Below, piece by piece: positions 52,880 to 64,000 of a stretch of 64,000 nucleotides of DNA. Origin of the DNA: Tubulanus polymorphus (Eukaryota > Nemertea > Palaeonemertea > Tubulaniformes > Tubulanidae); NCBI RefSeq assembly GCF_964204645.1, contig NC_134026.1, positions 4,588,001-4,652,000 on the forward strand. Direction: 5' to 3'. The notes beneath the pieces were generated by a model, which saw nothing but the letters and a program-made list of their open reading frames with translations, did not search any database and had not been told where the DNA came from. A program made the position numbers and the translations under genes. Within the stretch, counting starts at the first letter, position 1. Each line of letters opens with the position of its first letter.

Positions 52880-55773
52880 GCGTTTTATCGTTGAGAATAT
52901 TCCAGCGGATATTTGGACTTATTGTGGGATTTCCTATTTGTGGGAATATATTATATATTGTGATAAACAAATCTTATAGAATGTTATCGATCTATCCAAG
53001 GTACTCCGACAGATCCGATTTATCATCGTATTATATATATACATATTAACTTATTGTTCAAATTTGAGGAAAAGGAATAATAAATAAGAAAAGTAAAATT
53101 AAAGATCGTCTTAGTCGTTTTCTGTCCCCGTCTCGGATAACGGTAGCCAGTAACCTGACTGTGGTTTTTAGTTGTTAAAGCTTACCACCAACGATTAGGT
53201 AACTAACTAGGATAACAGATGCATGGTACAGGGGCGAATCGAAAGGGAAATGTTTCTCAATCCAGAACCAAGCTGCCCTCTATATATCAATACCTTTAGC
53301 ACGAACATTCTTAAACGACTGAGAGACTGCATGGTCATGCGTGCCGACCACCATACTCTGCCCAGGTACGGATCTAGGAAAATTAAAAAACCGGGGTCTA
53401 GAAGAAAATTGAAATTACGTCTCAGATATAGTAACTATGTCAAAGGCCTCTATCCACCCCCTGTTTCAGATATCTTTGAAGAAATAATTGCCAAAAGATG
53501 CATTTACGAGACCGAGGACAACGACGTCAAACTTGCAGGTTTTAACGACCTCTGTCTTGCCGAAGAGGGAAGGCAGGGGCCTGGACCCCGAGACCACCCC
53601 CTAAAACTGTCTTTGCTTGCGTAGATGTTACATTTCACTGGTGTAACTCTGTCAATTGCAAACGATGCCAAATTCACAACAACTCGATTGTATAAAAATA
53701 AAAACAAATTTCAATCAATCGACATAAAAAACCAATTTCTCGTGCAAGTACCTAATTTCTCATTTCACTATAAGACGCCATTTTTAGTGCGAATATTCAT
53801 TAATCTCGTACTTGCAAGTAAAATGATTACTGATTTGCTGAAATGAAGTCAAGGGCTTGTATACCTAATATACGAAATGCATTTATTCAAAAGTATAGCC
53901 CATCAGCAGCGATAGAAGGACGCCACTCGTGCTAATCACGTGATTAAAATAGTGTAGTGGCAAAGTGAGCAATTAACTATTAATGCTTTATTCATCCGCA
54001 GATGAGGATTCTGTTTCATATCATACGCGATGAAATAACATCCATTTTATGTATATTGTAGCATTCATGTATAAAAACTGAAACTGAATAAAACCACGTC
54101 TGTTTTAGAGACAATTTCCGAAAGAAGCGATGACTAATGATAAATTGTGCAGAATGATATATCTTCCTTATGGAATATACCAAAGCTAATGTCAAAATTA
54201 TTACATGTACGTATAGGCATACGTGTTCATAATACAACTTGTCGAGGGTTTCACGAATCGAAAAGAAAATACTTTCTTCGATATCTGTCGCTGCCGTCGC
54301 TCATTGAAGTGCTTGTAAATGTCCAGAATGTCAATTTGATGATTGCTTGAAGAACCATTATTACACATTCGGGGACGAGTAGATCGGCTGCTGATGATAC
54401 GCGATAGGCGCTTGAATATAAATATGTATACATCCGTTTCGAACGATGTGTGCAAACACATCATGATGAGAATTGAATTCTAATTGATACGTGTGAATTG
54501 AAAAATTCCAATTAGATGATAGACTACCGTTCATTTCGTTCATACACGACTGCAGAATTGCGTATATAACATCAGCGTTTGCTCATGTTGCCTCGACAGA
54601 ATTTAATCCGGGATACGGTGCGTTATTTCTAGAAGCTGACGCTTGAACAGAGAGTATATTTATATATACATGAGAACGCAACTGCTATGTCTACGGAGGA
54701 ATAGACGTGCCAGGGAATATCATTAGTAAGTATACATCACTCTTTTAGCTTCTTCTGCTATTTCAAAATTCGCACCGTGTGGTTGTGGAGGATTCGAAGT
54801 TGCGATGTTATTTTTTCATCATCCTGTCTCGTGTGAAGGAAGGACTGTCGTGGGGCAGCCATTTGCAGACGAACAGTTTTCACCTGTTACGGTATTACGG
54901 TTCGCAAAGATACCGTCTTGAAACGAAAACCTGAATAAAGACGACGTCAAGCAAACCACGCAATTATTGTACTCTTTTAGATGTATTTCTTAAAAAATAT
55001 CGAACATAATTTTCAGAGGGAACTAGAACTTAATGATCCGTCAATAGATGAAAATGTGTTAATCTTTAAACTAGATGTAAAATTTTTTTATATATATTCA
55101 TATATATTTATATATTCATATAAATTATTTGATATTCATATAAAATTACAGCATCTTGTTCAAGCAACAACGTGCATTGATATGAAAAAATAGAATACGA
55201 ACTACCGAGGAAAACTGCTGGAATTAAAGCGATTTATAGTTTCCTGTATTGCACTGCAAAATAGCAAGAGTGCACATAATCATTCGATATCGGCGAAAAT
55301 GCTTCAGTTGTGTGTGCGTTAGTTAATGAATAATTAACTACCTATAGAACAGCTTTATTATATTGTCAATAACAGAAACTTCATTCAACGTGCATATCTT
55401 CTTACAACCAGTATGATGTTGAGTGAAGATTCCACGCCGAACGACCATAATATTTGCAAGCGAAGTAAATGAGGCCCTCCCTCGGCGGTCATTCTTATAT
55501 CATTAGACTAACGCTTATCTTATCAAAATGATCCTAATCTCATTAATACACTCATGCTCGTTCCAGAATGATATGAAATAAATTCGTTTTCGACATTATG
55601 AGTCACAAAAAAATGAAATTTTAATTTACGTTTGGAGCACTCGATGCTGAATATCACTGAAATGCATGAGTTAAATCGAATTCCCAGATTTTTTTTCGAA
55701 TGAATTTTATGAGTTGAAAACGGCGTGCGTTGTTATAGGAATGATAATTGGTTGCATTGGAAGCGAAAAAAAG

Positions 55774-57270
55774 TTAATCCCTTAACTGAACTGAAACAGT
55801 GAATGGTTTTGGTTTCGTAATGAATCTAGGTTCGGTTGTGAAATTGGGCGTGGGCTTTTCTCTATCAACACCGAACGTAAACTTTTGAAGCAATGATGCG
55901 AAAAAAATGAACAGCTCCATTTTAGCCAATGATTCGCCGAGACATGATCGCTTTCCTATTGAAAAAGGAATGAAATTATCGCGCTGTAGTAAATTTCCTT
56001 TTTCGTCGAGGAAATTCCCTTCGGGGTCGAATTCATCGGGATTTGGCCAGGCATTCGGATCCCGCATTATATTGATAGAAGAATACATAATTATGCTCTG
56101 TGCCGGGATGTCGTAGTCGAGAAGTTTCACCTGAACCGGGTTAGCACGCGCTATGCCTATCGGAAATATATAGAAGTATCGCTGGATTTCGTTCAATACG
56201 GCTGAAGTATAAGGAAGCCTCGCTTTATCCGCCATGGTTGGACTGCGGCTTCGCGGTACATTTCGGTCGATTTCGGCTTGGACTTTTCGTTGTACGGCTG
56301 GTTTCAGTACCATGGCCAGAATCGTCCATCGTAGAGTCGTAGTGGTGGTTTCTGTTCCGGCGATGAATAGATCGAGGATCACCTGTACGAGTTGTCTCTC
56401 CCTAAACAAAACGTTTGTCTCGTCCTCTGCTTTACACGCAGCGCTGTAAGCAGCGATGAAATCGTTAACATGATGTACTTGGAATCCTTCTTTATGTTCG
56501 TCAACGCGCTTTTGAATGTACGACTTTAAATCCGCGATAGATTTCTTGACTCGATGATAGTGGAACCGGTCACCGGGGAGATACTTCAACCAAGGAAAAA
56601 AATTCAGTATTTGCATTTTCGATACTTGGTCCATCGTTTCGTTAATAAGCGACCTCAACCAATCGAAAGTTTCATCACCGTATTCGAAACGATTGCCAAA
56701 ACACACACTACAAATGATGTTCGACACTGACGTTTCCAGTAATGAACATATATCGAACCCGCCTGTTCCTACAGCGTTAATTAATTCGTTTTCGAGATAA
56801 TGAAATTCCTCGTGGATCCTATTCTCTATCACAATCTTACCCAAGCCGAAATCTCGTAGGACCTTTAACGCTAAACGACGATGCACTTTCCAAAGTTCTC
56901 CGGACGACGAAATGATGCCGTGGTTATCGAACAGTTCGTTCGCAATTGTCAGCGGCCTGGAGTTGAAATCGCCGCTCAGGAAGGCTCGTCGCAACAATTT
57001 GTAACGGTAGAAAATAACCAAGTGCCTATTGAATAGGCGCAAGTGAACGATATCCGTTTGACAGGTTGACTTAAAACTACGTATGTTTTTGTGTATGTTT
57101 GCCAGTTTGCGAATAGAGAATACATTTCCGAGCAGTGGTAATCCTGTCGGACCCGGCGGTAGATTGAGCGGTTTTGATATGTAACGAGTGATAAACCAAA
57201 GAATTACAATCAGCAATACACACGCAATAGTCTGGTTTCCAGCAATAAACTCCAGCAAATTTACCAACAT
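55774..57270 (-). CDS. cytochrome P450, clan 2 (CYP2-like), intronless, 498 aa
   Basis: ER-bound haem monooxygenase; substrate unknown. One uninterrupted frame from ATG at 57270 to the stop at 55774. An N-terminal membrane anchor (about 12-30) is followed by the proline hinge LPPGPTGLPLLGN at 37-49, helix C WKVHRR at 127-132, I-helix AGTETT at 304-309 and the K-helix E361-x-x-R364. Next comes the meander with FDPEGNFLDEKG at about 414-425, then the haem loop FSIGKRSCLG at 436-445 with ligand Cys443, and the clan-typical AKMELFIFFASLLQ. All catalytic motifs are intact, so it is not an obvious pseudogene. The PERF-region motif has neither the usual Arg/His nor standard spacing: clan 2 normally shows FxPxxFLD, and here one extra residue is present. 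Lack of introns is unusual against the multi-intron genes around it. Confidence 0.93.
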   Translation of the reverse strand: MLVNLLEFIAGNQTIACVLLIVILWFITRYISKPLNLPPGPTGLPLLGNVFSIRKLANIHKNIRSFKSTCQTDIVHLRLFNRHLVIFYRYKLLRRAFLSGDFNSRPLTIANELFDNHGIISSSGELWKVHRRLALKVLRDFGLGKIVIENRIHEEFHYLENELINAVGTGGFDICSLLETSVSNIICSVCFGNRFEYGDETFDWLRSLINETMDQVSKMQILNFFPWLKYLPGDRFHYHRVKKSIADLKSYIQKRVDEHKEGFQVHHVNDFIAAYSAACKAEDETNVLFRERQLVQVILDLFIAGTETTTTTLRWTILAMVLKPAVQRKVQAEIDRNVPRSRSPTMADKARLPYTSAVLNEIQRYFYIFPIGIARANPVQVKLLDYDIPAQSIIMYSSINIMRDPNAWPNPDEFDPEGNFLDEKGNLLQRDNFIPFSIGKRSCLGESLAKMELFIFFASLLQKFTFGVDREKPTPNFTTEPRFITKPKPFTVSVQLRD

Positions 57271-58547
57271 GTTGTTTCATTCGAAGGTTTAAAGACACTC
57301 GACTGGTTTTATATTATATTATATACATATATATGAATATTTAGGTCGCATACCTATTACTAATTGCTGTTCTATGGATTTTTACAAAAATTTGTAAAAC
57401 CTGGTGTACAATAGACCATGCAACTAGTCAGGCAGGTCGGATCATATTGCCAGGAAGTGCTTCATTTGGACATTCACTTCGATGGATCGAGACAAAAAAA
57501 TCTATTCATAATCTTCAATGAGCATTCGTATTTTCTTCAGGAAATCATTTTAAGTTCGGACATTCTTTTTGAAAATAAATTACCGAAAATATCAAGATCA
57601 CTTATTTAGATCATTCATTTGAATGTTGAACGAGACGAATTAACAATAATTTCCGACTACTTTTCAGTGGGAATTCCCTCAAAAAGTTTTCTCAGAGTAA
57701 GACTTAATAAGTTAACCCTTTAGATGCAGATATAAATGTATATGATAAATAGCTGGCGAGGCCGTGATATTGTGGCTTTTGATAAATATGACTTTCTAAG
57801 TGCTATATACCATACGTACATTTCAATGAACCTTCGGTACAGTCTTTATTTCGTCCTTATTAATTGTAATATTCATTTTAACCCCGAGAAGTGACTCTTC
57901 GGTACGATCTTTATTACTTTTTCCATCCTAACCTCAAGAAGTAGAGATATTGGTTCGAAGTTAACCTCGAGTATAGACAGTACTTACTGTGTATCTCAAT
58001 GACTCTTGGTTCTGCAGTATTTCTCTCGAAATCGCGAAGTAAACGATATTGGTTCGAACCGCGCGCTTTGAACTCTTACATATGCAGCCATTTTTATTGG
58101 CGAGTTTCCACATGATTGTGATTTAGATTGTGGCAGCATTTATCTTTCAATGATCGTTTGACATACCACTGACCCTATGTGTAGTGATTTCTGACAAAAT
58201 ATGCCATTGCTGACTGTAAAACAATCCCATAACGCATACACTATCAGTACTTATGTAGACAACATATGCGACAAATAGTGGCGTTTATATGTGCATGCGT
58301 TATGTTCGAAGCTTATTACCATTTCCAATAAAACCTACAAGCTATGTGCTAGATGCGGAATACCCTTACGTAAGGATTTGAATACTGTGTGCATCATGGC
58401 GGAGCTTAGATACCGAGGAACGCTGACTTCTACGTCAGATAGGTTGCCGGTGGTACGTTACGGGTTCACATCTATTGATGCAAGGGTCAGTCATGCCTTG
58501 CCGAAGTAAAATGATATCATGGTGAATGGTTTTTTGCTTATTTCCAG
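57271..58547. other. divergent spacer between P450 and K2P channel
   Basis: Holds the P450 promoter and the upstream region of the K2P gene. A splice acceptor ending at 58547 shows the K2P gene has at least one upstream exon. A candidate open stretch at 58291-58509 cannot be confirmed as that exon. Confidence 0.45.
57307..57313 (-). promoter_or_regulatory. candidate TATA box of the P450 gene
   Basis: TATAAAA on the minus strand, 37-43 nt upstream of the P450 ATG, continuing an AT-rich TATAATATAA stretch. At the usual 30-bp spacing it would place the start site about 10-15 nt before the ATG, a very short leader. Confidence 0.35.
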
Positions 58548-58571
58548 GGCGACAGGCACGAGTCACCCATC

Positions 58572-60332
58572 ATGACGCCGAAATCCAACGCAGCCACCAC
58601 GGCGAAGAACATCGTTACCTCAGCGGCGCAAAAACCGATAGATCTAATGATACGAATAAATCAAATTCTGAGAGCCATATTTCGGGCCGTAAAATCTACA
58701 GTAGGGCTGCTCATTATTCTGGGCATATACAGCGTAATAGGGGCATACCTTTTCAGATATTTAGAAGGCGACGAAGAGACTGTCGAAATAGAGCAATATA
58801 GTCTGAACAGAGAGGGGCTACTCGGGAATCTGACCGTAGTTCTGCAGCGCGGAGATCTTGCAGAGGCGCACAAGCTGATAATCAGCTACGAACAACAGCT
58901 GAAGAAATTTTTCGAGCATGGTTTAAATGCAGAGAAGATGGAGCAAGGACCAACTTGGACGTTTATGGGTTCGTTGGTCTATTGTATCACAGTTTATACG
59001 ACCATCGGTAAGCGACTATAACTATCCCGGGAATATCTTCAAACCGTACTGACATCAATGTGCATTCCTATCACGTCACCCAATAGCGCTTGGCTTCACA
59101 ATCTATGCATCACATATCTCCAGAAATTCAATACGCTTTTTCTAGTCTGGTGATGAATGCCGTATAGTTCGCCTGCCAAGTGATGAGGAATAACTATTTT
59201 AAAGAAATTGACATGGGCGCATTTTCCTTAATCATCTTATCTGATCCAGTGATCTCTTAACTTATCTCGTTTCTTTTTTTTTTCTTTGTCAGGGTACGGA
59301 CATATTGCTCCAAACACGGACGGCGGGCGAGTAGCAACGATAATCTACGCTTTAATTGGAATTCCCTTGTGTCTCATAATCCTGGCTGATCTCGGGAAAC
59401 TGATCACTCGCGCTATCAAATTCGTCTGGGCATTTGTGCGTCGATTTTATTACACCGGAAACTGCCAGAAACTGCGTAGAAAAGCTGCGGCCGGTCAGGC
59501 GAAATTTATCCGCCGGAAAGATAGCGACGAAGCGAACGATGACGATGACGTGGACGACGATGAGATGGGTGACGATGAAAAGGGCGAAGATGTTTATGAG
59601 ATTGATGATGAATTCAATCTGCCAGTCCCTATTGCGTTGATAGTTGTCCTAGCCTATCTTTTCGATGGTACATTCATGTATTTAGGCTGGGAAGATTGGG
59701 GTTACTTGGAGGCTTTGTATTTCGTGTTCATATCCGTGAGCACAATAGGTTTCGGCGACGTCCTTCCTAACGATCAGAGAATGTTCTTTTTTTCGATGTT
59801 TTATATTTTCATCGGACTTTCACTCATATCAATGACGATCAACGTATTCATCGAATTCTTCGATGAATTGATATCGAATATGAAAACGAAAGCCGGCAAC
59901 TTTGCGAAGAATCGACTAGGTATAGACTTCGAGAAAATCGGCAGTGGTGGGAGTGGTGGGAGCGGGGAGGGCTCCGACAAGAAAAACAAAAGCGAAGATG
60001 AAGTGAAATTACCACCGCCGCAGTCCGATCTAACCGAAACTCACCGTCAACTGGAAACAGTTTCTGAACAACAGAACGACGACCGCGATAGATCTCGATC
60101 TCGCTCGGTATCGATTGAGAATGAATTGGAGCAAACACCGGACAAACCGCGTTCCCGATCAGAATCGCAAGACGAATGCGGTGACGACTCGACGGATAAA
60201 TCGCGCTCGGTGTCCATCGAAGCGGAGGTGCCTTCTCATCAGCCAGATTCTGATCGCCTTTCCGACTACGATACAAACGTTCTTCTCCGAAAAAGAGAAC
60301 GCGATTCCGTTCATGTCCCATCGGATGAATAG
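58572..60332 (+). CDS. two-pore-domain potassium channel subunit (K2P), 491 aa, 2 coding exons
   Basis: Background (leak) K+ channel; two subunits form one pore. Exons 58572-59007 and 59293-60332. M1 at about 42-62; extracellular cap helices; first filter TIGYG at 144-148, split by the intron; M2 at about 159-183 with the GIPL bend; a cytosolic M2-M3 loop with a run of Asp/Glu at about 224-251; M3 at about 257-276; second filter TIGFG at 296-300; M4 at about 308-333. The C-terminal tail, about 155 residues, has a Gly/Ser linker and repeated RSRS-VSIE and SRSVSIE motifs that look like kinase sites. Exon 1 begins after an acceptor at 58547, and the frame stays open through it (GDRHESPI before the Met), so the protein could start in an unlocated upstream exon. 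The TWIK/TWK subfamily cannot be fixed by eye. AATAAA at 60706-60711 is the likely poly(A) signal. Confidence 0.92.
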
Positions 60333-61261
60333 CGGGAGGTCAACGCGCGTTTTTATCTGCAGTTTTTTGCGCTAATATTTGCGCGCATTTTTTAACCATC
60401 ATTAATTCATTTTCCCGATGAGCCGTTTTTAAACACTTCCCTCAATTGTCAGAAGAATATTGCCGGCAATGTTTCATATATTTACATCATACATTATACG
60501 TGACTGTAAATGGATATCAAGTTAACAGTTTTTGAATAATCGATATGTGATGTAAGTAGATCGCTTCCTTCTTGGAAACATTTGACTTATTAATTCAGGC
60601 ACGCAATCCCTTTATGAAGGAACACCACGTTCGCGCATTTCAAGATTTGACCGCGTATTTTAAAAATGTCTTTTAGTACGAACTTGTGTATTTAGATTTG
60701 CTTAGAATAAAAATCTTATTATGTAGTTTTGTTCCATTCGTCACATTTTGGTTCGTATATCGTGTAATATGTACATTGAAATGTCACCAAAGACTGGCGC
60801 AATAAATTAGCTTGATAAGTAGATCGGCAGACACAGATCGTGTCGTTTGACAGCACCGAGCCGAAGGGTCCATCAATCCTATCGCACTTCGTTGGAGCGT
60901 ATCTGACCACATAACTCGAGGTGTACGAGGAGTGTATCGAGTCGGAAAATGGAATTAGAAACTTTTTTAGTTCGAGATTTTGACAATTTTATTGCTTTAA
61001 GTCTACAAAATAACGGATAGAAAAAATTCGTCCTTATCAACACAATATATTATTGACTGATAACATAATTCGACGTAGGTGTAGGCATATATGTTTCTAT
61101 TACAATTCTTTCTTTGTGGAGAGGTGCCGAAATACTTGCGAATGTTTACACGTGGATCTAGGCTACATTAGTATTTATCTTCTTGGAACGTTTTTTCATT
61201 ATCAATATTGAGAGAAACTGCAGTGAAAAGTGAATCTAAAACACGACTTTCGAATTAAAAG
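60333..61261. other. convergent 3' UTRs of K2P and the MAM/LDLa gene
   Basis: K2P poly(A) signal AATAAA at 60706-60711. A minus-strand AATAAA near 60988-60993 is a candidate for the MAM/LDLa gene. No other feature is seen. Confidence 0.5.
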
Positions 61262-63968
61262 TTATCCATCATCTACTAGATATCGCTGTGACGATGATTT
61301 CTTCATATTCCCGCCATCACCTTCATTAGTGTAAGTGTCCATCACCGAATCGGACACCGTATATAAATCGTAGCCCCTGTACTTCATGCGGTCTTCTGCG
61401 CCACCTAGCGGCGATTCCTTGGTCTTCATACGATGGACGCAACACATGAGGAAAAGTAGAACGAGAACGATGACAAACGCGGTCAGTGGACCCGCTAATT
61501 TCCAAGCCATTGATCGCACTGGAAAATAATAAGTGGTAGAGAAATCTATTAACAGTCCCTGCAATAAAAATTAAGAAGATCGTGTGCTGTTTAGCATAAG
61601 GCCAACAGTATTTTCATATTGATCAATGAGAAGCAATAACAGCGAATTGTTCGGCTAGTTCTTGCTCCAAGTCCCAAAATGATTAATCTTGTCACCAAGT
61701 ATGCCAGATATATTTCCTAATGTTATAGGTAACTGTTTTGTAAATCGCTCATTATATATATCATTTAACAAATACAGATTCACTTTGCATGAAGCTTGGC
61801 AGCAAAACAAAATAACAATGATGCAAATCTATTAAATCTATAGTTTATGCGTTATGTAAATTGAAAACCAAACACCGCTGTTAACAATGGTGCAAATCTT
61901 TATGTAAATTGAAAACTGCTATCAAGTAGTCATTACTCTGAAATCATACACGATCGTCGCACAGTTTTCGTCCTGAAATATCTTACCCCGACTGGCATCG
62001 CAACTTTCATATTGTTCGTCGGAATAGTCACCACAGTCATCATTACCATCACAGACTGATCCTAGCGGTATACAGCGTGCGTTTCGACATCTCCATAATT
62101 TACCATCTGGACAAGGGACGGGCGGTAAATCTTAAAGAAATACAGGAAACCTTCAGTTCTATCCTAATCGATTTAATTTTTGTGATAAAACGACGGAAAA
62201 GCCGACGAAAATAGTGTTCAGTTAATATGCTGATCATACACATACGAAAACTAAAAACAAACATTTTTCGACTGCTTTATAAGCAGCTAGAAACGACTGT
62301 GAGACAACATACCATATTTGCTACATTCGTTGTCCATTATAGTGACGTCATCAATGAATACTTCCAACGGATCAGATACGATTATTCTTTCCCAGACGTA
62401 GGTAATTCTGACCTGCAAAACACTGTATACAGTGAGCGGTGGTTTTCTTTCTACGTAGTATCTCATATCAGCCATATATCAACTTGTCCAACAATTTACC
62501 TGATAATACGGACCGGCGGGATATAAATTGATTTTTCTATTCATCCAAATATCAGTGTCTGAATCAAGTGAGATCGTTCCCAATACACCGATTTTGCCAC
62601 GTCGCAATTCGACCACTTTTATTTCCGATTCTCGAACGGCGAACGTGTTCCTGGCGAAAAACCAGAAATATAGGCAGGCAATGTGCGTTTTATTAGCCGG
62701 TATCCATGGACTATGTAGCGATGCTCTTTGCCAACGCGTTTCGTTATGAGAGTCGTTAACGTATAGATAACGACCGTTGTGCAACCCTACAACAGCAAAA
62801 TCAACAGCACGTTGGTTATGACAAAAATCTGAAGACATTATCAGCAGGCAATACGAGCGTCAGACAAAGTCAAAATGACAATCGCGTCAGTAAGCGTCTT
62901 AATTCTGGAAGCGCATTATATGTCATTTCAAACTGCTTTTAACTTCTATGAAGCGGTTCCATAAGAGAAATACTACACCATTCAAATACGGTATACGCCA
63001 TGGCCATCGAAGCAATATACATATAGATGTTTTTCTTTTAAACATTTGAAATCTATTTACATACTATGGTGGCTGATAAGGGCCATAGCGTAAAATTCCT
63101 GGTATGTAAATGAGGGCGCCAGAACGCCAGAACGCCAAAACGAAAAAAAACGTCGAAATTTCTCTGAAAGTTCGTTTTGGCGCGCCAAAACGGAGAAAAT
63201 TCCGTTTTGGCGCCCCCACCAAAACGAACTTTCATTTTGGCGAACTTTCATTATATATATATACGTAAATGGCCATGTATCTAGGATATACATAAAGTGT
63301 AAATAACACCTTTCTATTTGTTTACAACGCTTCCCCCATTTGGGTAGTACTTCTGTTTTCAGAAAGTTTTAATACTGCATTGACAGTGTTCAGTGGCTGC
63401 AATTGGATTGATCATTTCCGCCCACATTGCAGGTGAATATATATTTTGCCTCCGACAGTTTCGTTTGCAACGGGAATGGCGGATATCACTTAATCCTCTA
63501 CCGTCAGAAATGGCTCATTAGTGATTCCCGACGGCCGGAAATACAACCGGACACCCGTCCAATACTCGGGAAACCATGGTTGACGTAGCCGATAATGGAA
63601 ACTCTCTTTCTGTCGTCAGGATTTTACTAACAAACCTACAAACCTATAGATAAGTCTACAGGGCGATCCACTCAACGAGGATTTTGGATGTTGATATTAC
63701 GATAAAACTGTATGAAATTACTTCACAATTCTCGAGAATCTAAAACATAATGATTTTCTTAAATTTTCCCCTTAAGGAATAGACTGATAGTCAATATATA
63801 CAAACATCATAGATGTCGTACGCGTAGATGTCGGACGCTTACCTGTATTAGGTTGGTTATAGTTAGGTGAACTGCTCGACGTACTGATGAGCCAGGAACC
63901 TTGCGGGTCTGCTTTCCAATTACAGGAATCTTTAGAAAAGTTACATCGCAATAACGGTACATCTTCTC
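61262..63968 (-). CDS. MAM + LDL-receptor class A single-pass membrane protein, 3' part (5' end outside window)
   Basis: Exons: 63968-63843, 62828-62500, 62412-62313, 62130-61987, 61518-61262, all in phase. The start lies beyond the right edge. In order: a MAM domain starting LRCNFSKDSCNW and ending FIDDVTIMDNEC; one LDLa repeat (CPDGKLWRCRNARCIPLGSVCDGNDDCGDYSDE split by position over 62130-61987, with six cysteines and the acidic Ca2+ site DGNDDCGDYSDE); a transmembrane helix (LTAFVIVLVLLFLMCC); and a tail of about 60 residues with YRGYDLYTV, several tyrosines, and KKSSSQRYLVDDG at the end. MAM domains mediate homophilic adhesion or protein assembly, and LDLa modules bind ligands. The family is unassigned: MAM/LDLa proteins include MALRD1- and MAMDC4-like receptors, but most of the extracellular part is unseen. 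Confidence 0.85.
63108..63250. repeat. cluster of nested palindromes built from CGCCAAAACG / CGTTTTGGCG
   Basis: Includes the perfect 20-bp palindrome at 63173-63192, an outer 15-bp inverted repeat (63166-63180 with 63219-63233) and an inner GCGCCAAAACGGA/TCCGTTTTGGCGC pair. AACTTTCATTTTGGCG repeats follow. It lies in an intron of the MAM/LDLa gene, next to a short TA run. Confidence 0.85.
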
Positions 63969-64000
63969 CTGAAAGATAATATGTTCATCAGATAAAATGT

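Noticed and set aside
53223-53624. 133-codon ATG open frame after TIKI
   Set aside because: No domain, no splice support, and the composition (Arg/Lys-rich, then Pro/Gly-rich) looks like chance translation of spacer or repeat DNA. Kept only as a note.

Overview
The window is genomic DNA from an animal. Genes are split by short introns with canonical splice sites, the background is AT-rich, and small inverted-repeat transposons sit in introns and between genes. A TIKI-family Wnt protease, a KIF22-type kinesin, OGFOD1, LSM4, CHCHD2 and a four-domain carboxypeptidase D (an arrangement I recall from the mollusc Aplysia) fit a lophotrochozoan, plausibly a mollusc. That assignment is inference. I rebuilt the exon chains by hand from splice consensus, reading frame and family similarity. 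Every complete chain closes in phase.

Layout. 1-5120: no gene seen, one pogo-like MITE. 5121-16314 (-): carboxypeptidase D, 24 exons, 1701 aa. 17279-18150 (+): CHCHD2/10-type twin CX9C protein. 19078-23505 (-): kinesin KIF22/Kid, 12 exons. 23506-27914: a long near-perfect hairpin, an 863-bp hAT-like element carrying a zinc-finger ORF, and the upstream region of the next gene. 27915-28934 (+): intronless-CDS ZIP zinc transporter, followed by a long apparent 3' UTR. 32760-36106 (-): OGFOD1 prolyl hydroxylase, 13 exons. 36599-38628 (+): LSM4, head-to-head with OGFOD1. 40090-52238 (+): TIKI/TRABD2 metalloprotease, 7 exons over 12 kb. 55774-57270 (-): intronless clan-2 cytochrome P450. 58572-60332 (+): two-pore-domain potassium channel. 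61262-63968 (-): C-terminal part of a MAM + LDLa single-pass membrane protein that runs off the right edge.

The genes are not one pathway. They are mostly unrelated housekeeping and membrane or secretory functions: prohormone processing (CPD), mitochondrial IMS protein, chromosome movement, zinc import, ribosomal hydroxylation, U6 snRNP/mRNA decay, Wnt inactivation, monooxygenase, background K+ conductance. No undescribed multi-gene system was found. The points most worth checking are the CPD with two active and two degenerate catalytic domains, the zinc-finger-bearing hAT-like element, several MITE families with paired copies in this window, an in-frame stop-free 87-nt intron in KIF22, and a cluster of nested palindromes near the right edge.
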